Assembly (NCBI GenBank): GCA_934045905.1
Contig: OW203769.1
Coordinates: 31,009,910-31,073,909, forward strand
Direction of reading: 5' to 3'
Source of the DNA: Leuctra nigra
Taxonomy: Eukaryota; Arthropoda; Insecta; Plecoptera; Leuctridae
DNA: 64,000 nt
Positions 45,481 through 57,600 of the stretch are shown piece after piece. A model generated the notes under the pieces. It did no database searches. It was not told where the DNA came from and worked only from the letters and a program-made list of their open reading frames with translations. Numbering within the stretch: the first letter of the stretch is position 1; the number at the start of each line of letters is the position of its first letter. A program made the translations under genes and the position numbers.

Positions 45481-46046
45481 GTTGGGGTAAGATTGTTGAC
45501 GCGACAAGTTTTGTTTCACTCACCTCACCCGTAGCATTACGGTGACGTCACAAGCCCAACTCGCCCCATTGCGGAACGCTACGCATCCCAACTTGTAGAG
45601 CTCCATCCAAACTGTTGTTGTTGTTGTTGTTGTTTCCCTTCCTTCTTGGTTTCGCCTCTTGTGGGCATACAACCAGTTCAAATTTCAATCCTTAGATCAA
45701 TTAATCTTCCTGTAGCTTCTTCTTCTTCAAATGACCTTGACGTTGAGTAACGGCCAGCTCAATTTAATTTAAATTCGATTATGTAGCTTGGACTTCATTT
45801 GTTTCTTCATAAATGAAAGTTAGTTCTGTGAATTATTCTCAGTATTTTCGCTTATATTTGTGGATTAATCGCTAGTTTTGCATGTTTGTTGTGTTGAATG
45901 GTGATATTAGATATTTTGGGAGCCATTCAAACCATTTTTCCGCGTCAGAATCTGTTTAAAGTATTAGAAAATAGTTTTATATACTAGGTCTACGAAACCT
46001 ACCAAGAGACGCTTGTAGCTCATTTGGACTTGAAGTAATGTGAGCA

Positions 46047-47516
46047 ATGAGTGGAATATATAAAGTTTGGAGTGATGAAGTAAACCGGCTAGATGCCCCT
46101 TCAGCTGTAGACAATGTCATAAACATTTCTAGTCAACCCATAGGAGCTTCTATAAATGATTTTTCGTCTAGTGATGAATCGGACACGGAGCTAATGCAAG
46201 TTGAGTCTGCAACCAATGAGATGTCTTTGAACATAGTTCCCGATGGTTTCACTATGGTGACAGGAAATAAAAGGCGTCGTAATTGTAACGATCGTCCCAG
46301 CACACGATCATCTGGGTCAGATGCTTCAGGCCCATCATCCAAGAGAGTGATCAACCTTGTGCGTACGCAGAACTCATTTGAGCCGCTTGCAAGTGCAAAT
46401 GATATGGACACGACCCCGATGACGGCGGAGACTTTGCCAGATAAGAAGTATAAAATCCCACCAATAGTGATTCAAAATATGAAATCTCATAAGGCATTAG
46501 TTGAGTTGCTCTCCGCTGTATGTCCAGAACAAGGGGCATTCATAATCAAACCTGGTCTCGAAGTTTCTCGAGTAATCATTAGAGATATTACCTCGTACAA
46601 ACTAATTACCTCCGCCCTAGACTCGACTGAGGGAATAGAGTACTACACGTTTCCAACTGAGCGCACTAGATCACAGCGTTTTGTTCTGAGAGGTCTGCCA
46701 CAATCTGCTGAAACAGAAGACATTCAAGAGGAGCTGAAGCAGCAAGGCTTCAATGTCCGCTCTGTGCGGCAGATGAAGATGCCTGGAGACAGTACACGTC
46801 TTTTGCCCCTTTTTGAATGTACGCTAGTAAGTACGAGTGGTCAGGCTCCAGTGGACCTCAGCCAAATCAAGAGACTCCTCTACTGCGTGGTCTCCACCGA
46901 GGCCCCACGGAGCAAGAAGATTAATGTCATACAATGTTTTAATTGTCAAAGAGTGGGTCATACGGCCAAATTTTGTCATCGCCAGCCACGATGTGTTCGA
47001 TGTGGAGGTGTGCATCAGGTTAAGGAGTGTAAGGAGTCACCAGAAACAGCAAAGTGCTGTAACTGCAATCAGCAGCATGCCGCTTGCTACCGAGGATGTG
47101 ATGTCATCAAGGCAGCAACTCGTCATGCTACTCGAGCCCGACGTCCACAGCAGCAAGATGGCTCTTCTCCACAGCATGATAACCGAGGGAATACTCAGAC
47201 GCAACCCACGCCCGTGCCACGAGTCTCATTGGCGCAACCACGGACTTTTGCTTCTGTTTTGAACACTCAGATAAATCCAGAGCAACCCTCGTCCTCAAAC
47301 ACCACTGCCTTAGAAGAAGCAGAGAGGCCACCCAATGCTCTTCCTGAACTCGTACAACCGGTAGTACCTCAACAATCAACTATTGATTGGATAGCCCTTA
47401 TAAACGGCATTGCAATTTTTATAGTTAATATGAACATTCACCCCATCATTACGTCTCTGGCAAGTTTTGTGCCAACTCTTCTTTTGTCTGTACAAAATCG
47501 CAATGCCAGCGATTAA
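46047..47516 (+). CDS. Retrotransposon ORF1, gag-like nucleic-acid-binding protein
   Basis: 489 residues. The N-terminal part is Ser/Asp-rich and probably disordered. The middle (about residues 205-245, starting near RSQRFVLRGLPQ) resembles the PRE_C2HC/RNA-binding region of Jockey-type ORF1 proteins. Three zinc knuckles follow from about residue 297: CFNCQRVGHTAKFC, CVRCGGVHQVKEC and CCNCNQQHAACYRGC. A Gln/Pro-rich tail and a short hydrophobic C-terminal stretch end it. It binds element RNA and forms RNP particles by analogy with known Jockey ORF1. The stop overlaps the ORF2 start by 14 nt. Confidence 0.9.
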   Translation: MSGIYKVWSDEVNRLDAPSAVDNVINISSQPIGASINDFSSSDESDTELMQVESATNEMSLNIVPDGFTMVTGNKRRRNCNDRPSTRSSGSDASGPSSKRVINLVRTQNSFEPLASANDMDTTPMTAETLPDKKYKIPPIVIQNMKSHKALVELLSAVCPEQGAFIIKPGLEVSRVIIRDITSYKLITSALDSTEGIEYYTFPTERTRSQRFVLRGLPQSAETEDIQEELKQQGFNVRSVRQMKMPGDSTRLLPLFECTLVSTSGQAPVDLSQIKRLLYCVVSTEAPRSKKINVIQCFNCQRVGHTAKFCHRQPRCVRCGGVHQVKECKESPETAKCCNCNQQHAACYRGCDVIKAATRHATRARRPQQQDGSSPQHDNRGNTQTQPTPVPRVSLAQPRTFASVLNTQINPEQPSSSNTTALEEAERPPNALPELVQPVVPQQSTIDWIALINGIAIFIVNMNIHPIITSLASFVPTLLLSVQNRNASD

Positions 47517-50142
47517 TTCAATTAATCTAATCATTTGGAATGCTAATAGCATAAGTTCTCGTAAAGACGAATTACTTCTATTGATGGAATCACGAAATTT
47601 AATGGCTGCCCTTGTCTGTGAGACCCATCTTAACCCTAAGGACAAGCTTAAGCTTGCCAATCACTCAGTGTATAGAACTGATCGTCCAGGAGACAGGAGA
47701 GCAGGAGGGACTGCAATCATCATTGACAATCGAGTAAGTCACTACGAGATTGTTTTACCTGAAACGAAATCAATAGAGGCTACCGCTATCCTGCTTTTTA
47801 CTAAACTGGGTCCACTCCGGCTTATAGCCACGTATTGTCCTCCGCGAACTAAGCTTCTCACAGCAGATATAGAAGCATTAATGGACTCGAATTACCCGAC
47901 TATTCTCGGTGGCGACCTTAATGCTAAGCATACAGCCTGGAACTCGCGAGTTGTCAACGCCAATGGCCGCACTCTCCTTTCACTCTCCCGTATAAGTGAC
48001 TTTACTGTGACTGGACCGCAAGAAGCGACACATCTTCATATCCCTACAGGAAGAGCTGATGTTCTTGACATTGCGGTGGTGAAAAATCTGCGACATTCCA
48101 TTGAATTAGAAACACTTTTAGAATTGTCTTCAGATCATAATCCTGTACTTTTGAGCGTAGGGGACTCATACGAGACCGTTGATCCCATCATTCGATTCAA
48201 TTACAGAAAAGCAGACTGGGAAAAGTTCAGAGAGCATTTATCAAATAAGTTGGAGAGTGGACCACTTGATTCGCATCAGGATATAGATTTAGCAGTAAAT
48301 AAATTAACGGAAAATATTATGGAAGCAAGAGCGATCAGTGTTCCCATTTGTAATACAAAAAGGTGCACAATATTTGATCTTCCACGTGGAATTAAACTGT
48401 CAATAGCCACTCGAAACCGTGCACGTAGGAGATGGCAGGCGCTCAGAACACCTGATTTACATGAAGAATATAAGCTCTTAGACAGATCTGTAAAGGAATT
48501 AATTCGTCGACACAGGAGAGAGAGGTGGGAAGATGCTGTAGCCACACTAGAACCAGGGAGTCGTCCACTCTGGTCCATGGCAAAACGACTGACAAGAAGC
48601 AAACAACCAAATCCACCCATTCAAGGTAGTACACACCTTGCATGCAGCCCACATGATAAGGCAGAAGTTCTAGCAGATTCGCTTCAAAATCAGTTTTCCC
48701 CAAACCCGCCGACTAATTCATCAGCACATATCGAGGCTGAAGTAAGAACCCATCTTGCTATACACAAGGCGCAGGCTGAAGATGATGAAGTCGTTCTCTG
48801 CTCTATGGACGAAGTAATTATATATCTAAATGAACTTGCAAATGGCAAGGCACCTGGTATTGACGAGATCACAAACACGATTCTTAAAGAACTTCCTATA
48901 CCTGCCGGTGAACGTATCCTTGAAATATTTAATGCCAGTCTCCGTCTTCAACACTTCCCCACCCAATGGAAAGTAGCCAAAGTCATTGTGTTCCCGAAAG
49001 CGGGAAAGAATCTTCGTGACCCTGCAAATTACCGGCCGATTAGTCTCCTCTCATCACTATCGAAGCTTTTTGAAAAGGTCCTTCATGCTCGAATTAGAGG
49101 CCACGCAAACGCTACAAAGCTGCTGATCAATGAGCAGTTTGGCTTTCGACAGAAGCATTCAACAACACATCAGCTTCTACGTGTGGTTGACAAGATAAAC
49201 GATGGATTTAAAAAGCTGAAAGGAACTGGTATAGTTTTCCTGGACGTTGCTAAAGCATTTGATAGAGTTTGGCATGAAGGCCTACTACAAAAACTAATTA
49301 AATATCAATTCCCCAACTACTTAATCAATATCATCCACTCCTATTTAAATCAAAGATCCTTCACCGTACACATCAACGGTGCCTGTTCTTCAGCGAGGCC
49401 TATTCTGGCTGGAGTTCCTCAGGGATCTATCATTAGCCCCATCCTCTTCAACATCTTCACCAATGACATCCCAACTAACATTCCGGACACCGAAGTAGCT
49501 TTCTATGCTGACGATGCCGCAGTCATCTGCCAATCTATGGCATCTAATCAACTTGGCCCGCCTCTGCAAAAAGCATTAGACGTACTCAGCCACTGGTATA
49601 CAGAGAACCGTATAGCCCTAAATTCATCTAAGACAGAGGCAACACTCTTCACCAAGCGACGGAAATTTCAACCCCCTACCATAAACATCTCTGGTACAGA
49701 TGTCTCCTGGTCTCCCAGCAATGTTTACCTGGGTGTCACCCTGGATGCCAAGCTCTCCTGGAAGGCCCACGCTGAGAAGATTGCCAGCAAGGCCAACGGG
49801 AAGACGGCGGCGCTGTTCCCACTGCTCAAAAGCAAATCCATGCCGCTCACCAGCAAGCTGCTTCTTATCCAGAGCGTCATCGTGCCCACACTGACGTACG
49901 CCTCACCAGTGTGGTACGAGAGGACTTCAGCGGGAGCGAGAACAATGCTGCAGAGGGTGCAGAACAGGGCCCTCAAGATCGCCCTGCGCACTCCGATGTT
50001 CACCCGGACGAAGAGCATACACCAAGATATAGGATTTGCCTATCTCCACGAAGTCATGGAAAATCAGAGAGAGTCGTTCTACGCAGCACTCGGAGACCAT
50101 GGAAATCCACTAATCAGCAGACTGGCTGATGTTACTTCCTAA
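47503..50142 (+). CDS. Retrotransposon ORF2, endonuclease-reverse transcriptase
   Basis: 879 residues from ATG 47503 (an earlier in-frame ATG-like start at 47467 lies inside ORF1 and lacks a reason to be preferred). N-terminal apurinic-like endonuclease: IIWNANSISSRKDEL, CETHL, the GGDLNAKHTAWNS block (about residue 137) and SDHNPVLL (about 209). Reverse transcriptase: NYRPISLLSSLSKLFEKVL, FGFRQKHSTTHQL, FLDVAKAFDRVWH, GVPQGSIISPILFNIF and the catalytic FYADDAA (about 667). C-terminal tail YASPVWY...LQRVQNRALKI, typical of Jockey. There is no RNase H. All catalytic motifs visible are intact. It copies the element by target-primed reverse transcription. Confidence 0.93.
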   Translation: MPAINSINLIIWNANSISSRKDELLLLMESRNLMAALVCETHLNPKDKLKLANHSVYRTDRPGDRRAGGTAIIIDNRVSHYEIVLPETKSIEATAILLFTKLGPLRLIATYCPPRTKLLTADIEALMDSNYPTILGGDLNAKHTAWNSRVVNANGRTLLSLSRISDFTVTGPQEATHLHIPTGRADVLDIAVVKNLRHSIELETLLELSSDHNPVLLSVGDSYETVDPIIRFNYRKADWEKFREHLSNKLESGPLDSHQDIDLAVNKLTENIMEARAISVPICNTKRCTIFDLPRGIKLSIATRNRARRRWQALRTPDLHEEYKLLDRSVKELIRRHRRERWEDAVATLEPGSRPLWSMAKRLTRSKQPNPPIQGSTHLACSPHDKAEVLADSLQNQFSPNPPTNSSAHIEAEVRTHLAIHKAQAEDDEVVLCSMDEVIIYLNELANGKAPGIDEITNTILKELPIPAGERILEIFNASLRLQHFPTQWKVAKVIVFPKAGKNLRDPANYRPISLLSSLSKLFEKVLHARIRGHANATKLLINEQFGFRQKHSTTHQLLRVVDKINDGFKKLKGTGIVFLDVAKAFDRVWHEGLLQKLIKYQFPNYLINIIHSYLNQRSFTVHINGACSSARPILAGVPQGSIISPILFNIFTNDIPTNIPDTEVAFYADDAAVICQSMASNQLGPPLQKALDVLSHWYTENRIALNSSKTEATLFTKRRKFQPPTINISGTDVSWSPSNVYLGVTLDAKLSWKAHAEKIASKANGKTAALFPLLKSKSMPLTSKLLLIQSVIVPTLTYASPVWYERTSAGARTMLQRVQNRALKIALRTPMFTRTKSIHQDIGFAYLHEVMENQRESFYAALGDHGNPLISRLADVTS

Positions 50143-50350
50143 CTCTTGACTCCTATAGTCTAAATTTGTGTCAATGTTTTACAATTTTTATAATTTCCAA
50201 ATGTCATGACAGAGTTATGTACAAACATTATGTGTACGGTATCTGAAAATTCAGGCACTACAAGTATGTAGTAGCCAACAAGAGCGAAGATGATTATGTA
50301 GCTTTGTTATATATAATTATTAATGTTTTATATTTCACTACGTTATATTT

Positions 50351-51057
50351 TATCATTATAAGCCATCTTTAGATATCGAGATACACTTGGTTTATGTTTA
50401 AAATTCAAAATTACTGAGAATATCGGTTATCACCACGTGTCGGGGTTGTATGGCAATGACTGTGAGTCATATCTGCCAGTTGCATTATATTGAAATATCA
50501 CTTTTTCCCTTTTTCACTCGGAGCTTTTATTAACACTTGACAATTTAGACTTATAGATCAGTTTAGTATATGTTTTATCTATTTAATAGAGGTGGTGATA
50601 ACTATTACTCACATACTTCAGTTATTTAATGGAGCTGTATTTAGTCGACTCTCCCCAACGGAAGTTGAGGAAGAAGTGACGCACTGTGTAAACACGACTG
50701 CGCGACAGGAATCCAAACTGTCAATGAATCAGTCATCATAATAATATGCCCAGGGGCAGTTAGGGGAAGCTAGAGAACGGCAGGAGGGGTGAAAAACTAC
50801 TCGATACCCGTTATCAAATACGTGGCAGTGGCAGTAAGGATTGTGGCGATAAATACTGCTGGCCTATCTGACCATGTCAGGCGCCATTAAATAACAGAAT
50901 AATTCTGAATTTTAAACAACTACTAACTGGCCTATGTGCCAAAGTACAACGAGTGAAAATACCTATATAGCATAATAATAAATTAATACATTATAAAACT
51001 ACATCGAATATAAATTAAAGCTGGCCAGTATGACCATAGATGTCGAGTGCCATTAAA
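50351..51057. other. Intergenic, upstream of the LRR gene
   Basis: No gene recognised. A short GC-richer part at 50640-50760 and AT-rich sequence elsewhere. Distal promoter sequence of the following gene may lie here. Confidence 0.45.
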
Positions 51058-51118
51058 ACCGGAAGTGAAAGAAAAAAAGAAGAAAGGATTGTGGCGTGAC
51101 AGGTCATACTTATTATCA
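51058..51118 (+). promoter_or_regulatory. Putative promoter of the LRR gene
   Basis: ACCGGAAGTGA (51058-51068), an ETS-type site, precedes TCAGT (about 51115-51119), an arthropod initiator, 53 bp before the start codon. There is no TATA box. Such TATA-less ETS-containing promoters are common for broadly expressed genes. Tentative. Confidence 0.4.
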
Positions 51119-51171
51119 GTGTACAGGTCTTTTTGAACGTTAAAAAAACATTTTAGTTTCTTTCGTATACT

Positions 51172-54100
51172 ATGCCGCCTCTTAAACAACCACAAAGTTT
51201 GTTATCACTTTCGAAGAGCAAGGTCGTTGAGGTCATCAACGCATCTGCAGTCAACATTGCTGAAATACCGGACGATGATGCAGCCAAAGAAGCCGCTGAC
51301 ACAGTGAAGGAATTACTGGTGGAAAGTGTCACACTTGACTTGTGGGATTCTCTGTTTGAAGGAAGAGAATTGATCCTGAAATCTCAAGCAGTCAAGAGTT
51401 CCAGCTACAGAATTCATTTGATTCTTTGTTATATCCTCATGAACGAGAACGCCAAGAAAATTAACTTCTTAACGTGGCTCAACCGATCGAACATTCCAAA
51501 ATATTTATTTTTTGAAATTACCATCACGAATTACTTTTTTCAACATTTCAACTATATTTAAGTATAAACAAACCATAAAATGTAATTTAACTTGCAACTC
51601 CTGTCTTACAGCGAGGTTTCAAATTATTGCCTTCCGAGAATGAACAAAACTTTAACACAGGAGGTATAGGAAAATTATTGCGTTTTTTGTTTATAACTTC
51701 TAAAAAAGCACACGTTGGTATTGTTTTGAATTTTTTCCCTAATAGAATATCCATATATCTACCAGAAAAAAAGTTTTTTGATCAAAGTTGGGACTACATA
51801 AAAATTAGATCTTCATTATTAGCCTAAATGTGACACGATTTTACTTGGCTGCCATATGATAACATGGGGAAGAAAACTCAATTTATCTCAGAAACTAGAC
51901 ACGAGAAGTGTTTAATTTTTCAATGATTGTGTATGGCATGATTATCAATAAGTAGACAAAAAATTATGAAAATCTGAGACTATGCCCGATTGGCTGAGCC
52001 ACCTTAAATGACGTACATTTCGTCCTATTTTCTCCGTCACAAACATGGCATTGCTTGGAGCTCAGAAATGTCAAGGAATTAGACATGTCCTTGGTTTCAC
52101 CTTGCTCTGATATTATTCTGCACCGCATTGGACAGAATTATCCTAATTTGCAACGCATTGCATTCAGAACAAGCATTGCGGAAGATATGCAAATGTTGGG
52201 CCCGTGTAGAAAACTTCGATCTATCACGATGATGAGCGATGATACTTCTCATTTCTCAAATGGAATGGAAATCTACAGTAAGTACCTACATGGGAAATTT
52301 TGTATTGTTAAAGAACTGTGTTCTAGGGAAAAATTGTTTTCCAGGTCAGGGGATCGAACCTGAACCCTTAACCCTAAACAAGGTATATTCTTATGTTTTT
52401 AATTGAGCGAGCGTATTGACGTCACTACAGTACTCTCATGGGACTTTCTCTGTGTGTGTTTTTTTTGTTGCTTGCACTGCCCATGTCAAAACATGCGGTC
52501 TCTGGGATCGTTTTTCAACGGGATAAAGTTCATTCACGATTAGAATAGCAACCCGTAATGGCGGCGTGTACTACCGTAGTCAAGTGAACGTGTACCTAAA
52601 CATGTAAATATCAATATAATAATCAAAAAATTTGTACAATACGGCTGTAGATAAAAATAAATCAATTTTATTGAATTTTTATAATATTTACTACTATTAA
52701 AAATTGTGTTTTTGACATAATTAATACAATTTCAATAATACAAAGAAGAAAGTCTTGCCATTGACAGGGCAGTGTTCAAGTGACTGACCAATGAACGACG
52801 TGATCGACTAAAACGTCAGTGATATTCTTATCGTGAACGAACTTTACTGTGATTGGTTCAAATTTTTAAAAAAATGTACTTCGATTGGTTGGTACGATCA
52901 ATTTTGACAAGTCATTACGACCAACATTGCCCTCAATCTTAAAAAGTTTCAGCCAATTCCTCCCATTGGTAAAAATTTAAAAACATCATTCCTGTGATTT
53001 TTAAATTTAAACTAGAACCGATTGACCGATCAACTTAAAACTCCGCTTGATCATTCGGACCAACATTTTAGTTCTTTTTTTGTTAATTTGAAGACTAATC
53101 TGTTATTGTTTTCAAAATTTATTGTAATTTTATTCTATAATCTTGAAATATTACAAAAAGGTATAGGAAGTTCCAAGTCATATAGAGCAGCTGATACTTG
53201 CAAACGCATATCAAATCGCATGCAGTATACGAAGGCTCGCTCATCAACGCGTTACACAGAGCGTTTTCCTAGTAAAAATAATTGATATTTCTAGCTAATT
53301 CTCTAAACTTTTTAGGAAAGAATGTCACCGCGCTAGAAGAGGGGAGACATACTAAAAAATTTGAGACATGCTAATATTCATTAAGAAAGAACATTATAGC
53401 AATGTAATTTTCGCCGGACAGATCGCCATGTGTCAATGAAAAACTGAATTTTTAAGCAATACAATAAAACTGTCGTGAATTTTCTAGATATTAATTGTCG
53501 ATTGCATACCGCAAATTTAATGTGTTTTAAACACAAATAGATACGTATATAGTATGGACCCGGATCCAAACCTGAACCTGAACCTGAACCCGAATTATTA
53601 TTTTATTTGAACCTGAACCCGAACCCATAAGCAGAGAGCCGATTTTATGGTTTGAAAAACTTCAAATTTTCGTTTTTGGAATTGGAAATTTTGCGTTTTG
53701 TGGTTTTAAGATTTGTAAATTTCGCGTTTTATATTTTTAAAAAATAGCGATAAAATTCAGATTATGAGTATTAGAATTTCTATTGAAGAATAATTTAAAT
53801 GAAACAGCTAGTGTACCTACAAGTGCTGGGACTTTCATTTTGTCACAATTTACTATTTTATTCAAATGCCTTTGATTTTTTTTTGATTTATTTTTATTTT
53901 TCAAAATGGTACAGAGAGTGTGTTCACACAGTGTTTACATATTTGTTTGATATATACCCCAATAAGTCACGAAGACTTGTGTCGGGGCAATGTAAGAGCA
54001 ATGTTGTTAGGTACCTCACTATAGGTAACTCGGCCAAACAAAACTTGAACGTTGACCAAATTTGAATGACTGCTGGTCATGTCCCATAACCAGTCAAAGC

Positions 54101-54595
54101 TTATTATTATCATTGAAATGTGAGGTCACCTACTAGAGTGAGACAATGGGATCGCTTATACTGACTTCTGATGGTGCGATCTTACATTTATCAGCTTATC
54201 AGATTTATTGAACGTTCAAGTTTTGTTTGGCCAAGTGTACCTACACTTTTCTCGCGATCTAAATGAAGAGGGGGTTAATATTATATCACTCAAAAAATTT
54301 TAAACCCCAGGTAAGCCAGTGTAGCATATGACTGTGCACCTTGGTTTTTCACTATGAAAAATAAAAAATAAAATTATTATAAGCTGTTACGACTGTAAAA
54401 GACATTATTATGTCAACTTTATTTTCACGTGATAATGCAAGGTCACTGCCCTTCCCACTAAGCAACCCCAAGTATTTTTCTACAAGGTCACAGCTCTTCT
54501 GTCATTCTAACCCATGACCTTCTAACATCTCCTTCTAAACTCCTTCTAACCATGCTCAATGTCAATTGACAGGATAGTTTTTGATATTCCGCCGT

Positions 54596-54642
<47 letters not shown>

Positions 54643-57600
54643 TTAATAGTCTTTATTAGCAATTCTTGCTATTGTTAATGTTTTATATACTCTCAATTAA
54701 ACTAGTTTATAAAGGTACATAAGAAATACAGTAGTTAAGAAAATGTTGATAACGGATTTTAGCTCAGTAAAAGTAAAGGTAAAATAAATATCATTATTAT
54801 TTATATTCTACAATGATGATATGATTAATAAGAAATATATAAGAGAAACAGGTTGCATATCATGTTATGCTATTTTGTTAAAGAATTAAGAATTACGGAA
54901 TAGATGATAACAATAATATTTAATATAAAAAACAGTTCAATTGTTTACATGGTAGACTGCTTTGACTTTTAGTGGACAATTTATTTACGGTTTGTCCCAA
55001 AAGTCAGCATTTGAATTTGACAGGGGATCATTTCGCCAGCCTCCCTCTCGTATTACAAACATACATGCTATTCTAAAGGACAATACACATCTAGTGGAGC
55101 GGTCGCTCCACCCAGCCAAGTCGTACCGTACACTCACACTCACTCAACATACCGTAAATGCCTAATAAACTGAGGAGCAGACCAACCACTTTTACTGTAA
55201 GCAACAACATGGCATTTTCGGCCTACTGGATCTTAAAATTGGAAAATCTCACATTGTTGCAAAATATCTTAATTTCGAGCTATGGCCCACCCCACCCCAT
55301 ATACCGAATTTGGGAACAATAGGGTATGTCATTTTCGTGCTAGAGGGCCGTGAAATATGTAAAATTACACCACTTTCTGATTCTGAAGATGATGATTCTG
55401 ATGATATCAGGAAACACTGTTGACAGCGCCACAGCCTAAACGGCTGAGCCGATCGATCTGAAATTTTTACCATATATGCACTTTTGGCGTCTGATGATAC
55501 CTTGTCCTTACGAATTTTTTGTGCCACCATTTTGAAACCGGAAGTGACGTCATATCTTAAAAACTGATGGACCAATTGGGACGAAACTAGCGCCAAACGA
55601 TTCGGATGGTCTTCTCAATGAAATATCAATAGTCAAAATAGAAATGTACTTTTACCGAAACCGGAAATGACGTCATAAAAATGCCAAATTTGAATGAAAT
55701 CATCTCTTATAACAATAACTACATATTCAGAAGGCTTATAATGTTACATAGCATTTAAAGACACAAATTTTAGGTGGCAGTGAAGTCAGCCGCCATTTTG
55801 AAAACCGGAAGTGATGCCATAACTCGAGAACGGCTGGACCGATTGGAACGAAACTTGCGCTATACTTTATAGCATATCATTTATGGCATATACATAGTAA
55901 CAAGCACAACTTTTCTTAGCAACCAAATCAAAAAGGCGTATTTTTTTAAAGGAATTATAGTCTTTGGTTCCACAATATATGCTACAAATTGTAAGAATAA
56001 ACTGAAAAAAGGAATGATATCCCATAAAAAACACTCCGTGTAAAAATACCAGCCAAGTCTCTTCAACTAAAAAAAAAATAGAAGAAATCTAAAAATTCAG
56101 CACTGAAAAGTAGTGATATCAAAAAAAGGCCAAGTCAAAACTTTTAAAAATTACTTGGCGCATCGTTTTTCTATGGGATTATAGATATATTTTATGTATA
56201 GATGAGTATATTTGATTACCGACCTACTTCTATACTATTTATATGCACGATGCGCCAAAACTTTTAAAAATTACTTGGCGCATCGTTTTTCTATGGGATT
56301 ATAGATATATTTTATGTATAGATGAGTATATTTGATTACCGACCTACTTCTATACTATTTATATGCACGATGCGCCAAGTAATTTTTAAAAGTTTTGACT
56401 TGGCCTTTTTTTGATATCACTACTTTTCAGTGCTGAATTTTTAGATTTCTTCTATTTTTTTTTTAGTTGAAGAGACTTGGCTGGTATTTTTACACGGAGT
56501 GTTTTTTATGGGTTTACTTTCCTTTACAGTATTAAGTAGACGGTTGTGCATTTTTATTCCCTTTAAAAATAAGGAATTGTTACCAAATGAAGAGGTGGCA
56601 CATGATATCATTTTGTTGCCTGGTGCTATACACATGGGAGATATTTGGGGTTAATATGTCACTAAGGTATTGCCAGTGTTAGCAAAGTTACTTTTAAAAT
56701 GTATCAGTGTTACAGTTACAGTTAGGTACTTGATTTCAAAAGTAACACCTATACAATTACAGTTACTTTCTTTAAGTTAGCAGTTACTTTCACAGTTACT
56801 TTTTAAAAATCTGTGAACCTGTTTCTTCATAAATAATACATAAACAAATATGAAATAAACCGAACAACGTTAAAAAGACACCAAAATTGCCTTCCAAGAG
56901 GCATTTAAAAAAAATGTAATCTTCTAAAATTGATTTTTTGGGGTGTACCTATTAGAATATTCTATGGAGACAAAATAAATGTGTATAACATGTTACAATC
57001 AGTGAAGTTACTCAAAATAAGTAACATGTTAGGAATACAAAATACTTTATTTTGAAAGTAACACGTTACAGTTAGGTACTTTTACTGGAAAAAGTTAACA
57101 TGTTACTTTGTATCATGTTACTTAATTACTACTCAACACATGGTTATTGCGGAGTCAGTCCCTTAGTGATTCTAAATATAAATGTCATCGTGTAGAGGAG
57201 AATTCTCTGTTTTACAGTTATCCAACATAAAGAAGATCCCATTTTAGCAATGGATGCATGCGGTCCTATCAACCCAAAGTATACTGCGCAAAACTTTATA
57301 TTGTAATTTTTGTAACTTGTTTATATCATTTTGGGTCAATAAGAATAAAAAAGAGCTACAATAATCAAAATGTGGTGTGCCATGGATAATGGCTTGGCTA
57401 ATTTGTATCTTACTTAATAACTTAATATGCTCTACAGTTTCTCTGGAATAGTCCTACATTTTTGGCTACTTTTTATGACGTATTGAGCATGGCTGATGAA
57501 GTGCAGATTTTCGTCTAACATGATGCCTAGATATTTGAAAGTGAATCGTGAATTTTCTTTCAGTTTGGCGATGCTTTATTGAAAGTTTTTAGTAAATGTA

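Larger units (their letters stand above)
45481..50350 (+). mobile_element. Jockey-clade non-LTR retrotransposon, apparently intact
   Basis: Two long overlapping ORFs in the order gag-like then EN-RT, with an approximately 0.5-kb upstream region (which includes a (GTT)n run at about 45614-45632) and an AT-rich 3' region. No LTRs. The 5' and 3' limits are approximate because no target duplication or poly-A tail was recognised. Both ORFs are free of stops and frameshifts, suggesting a young insertion. It separates gene 4 from the LRR gene. Confidence 0.8.
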
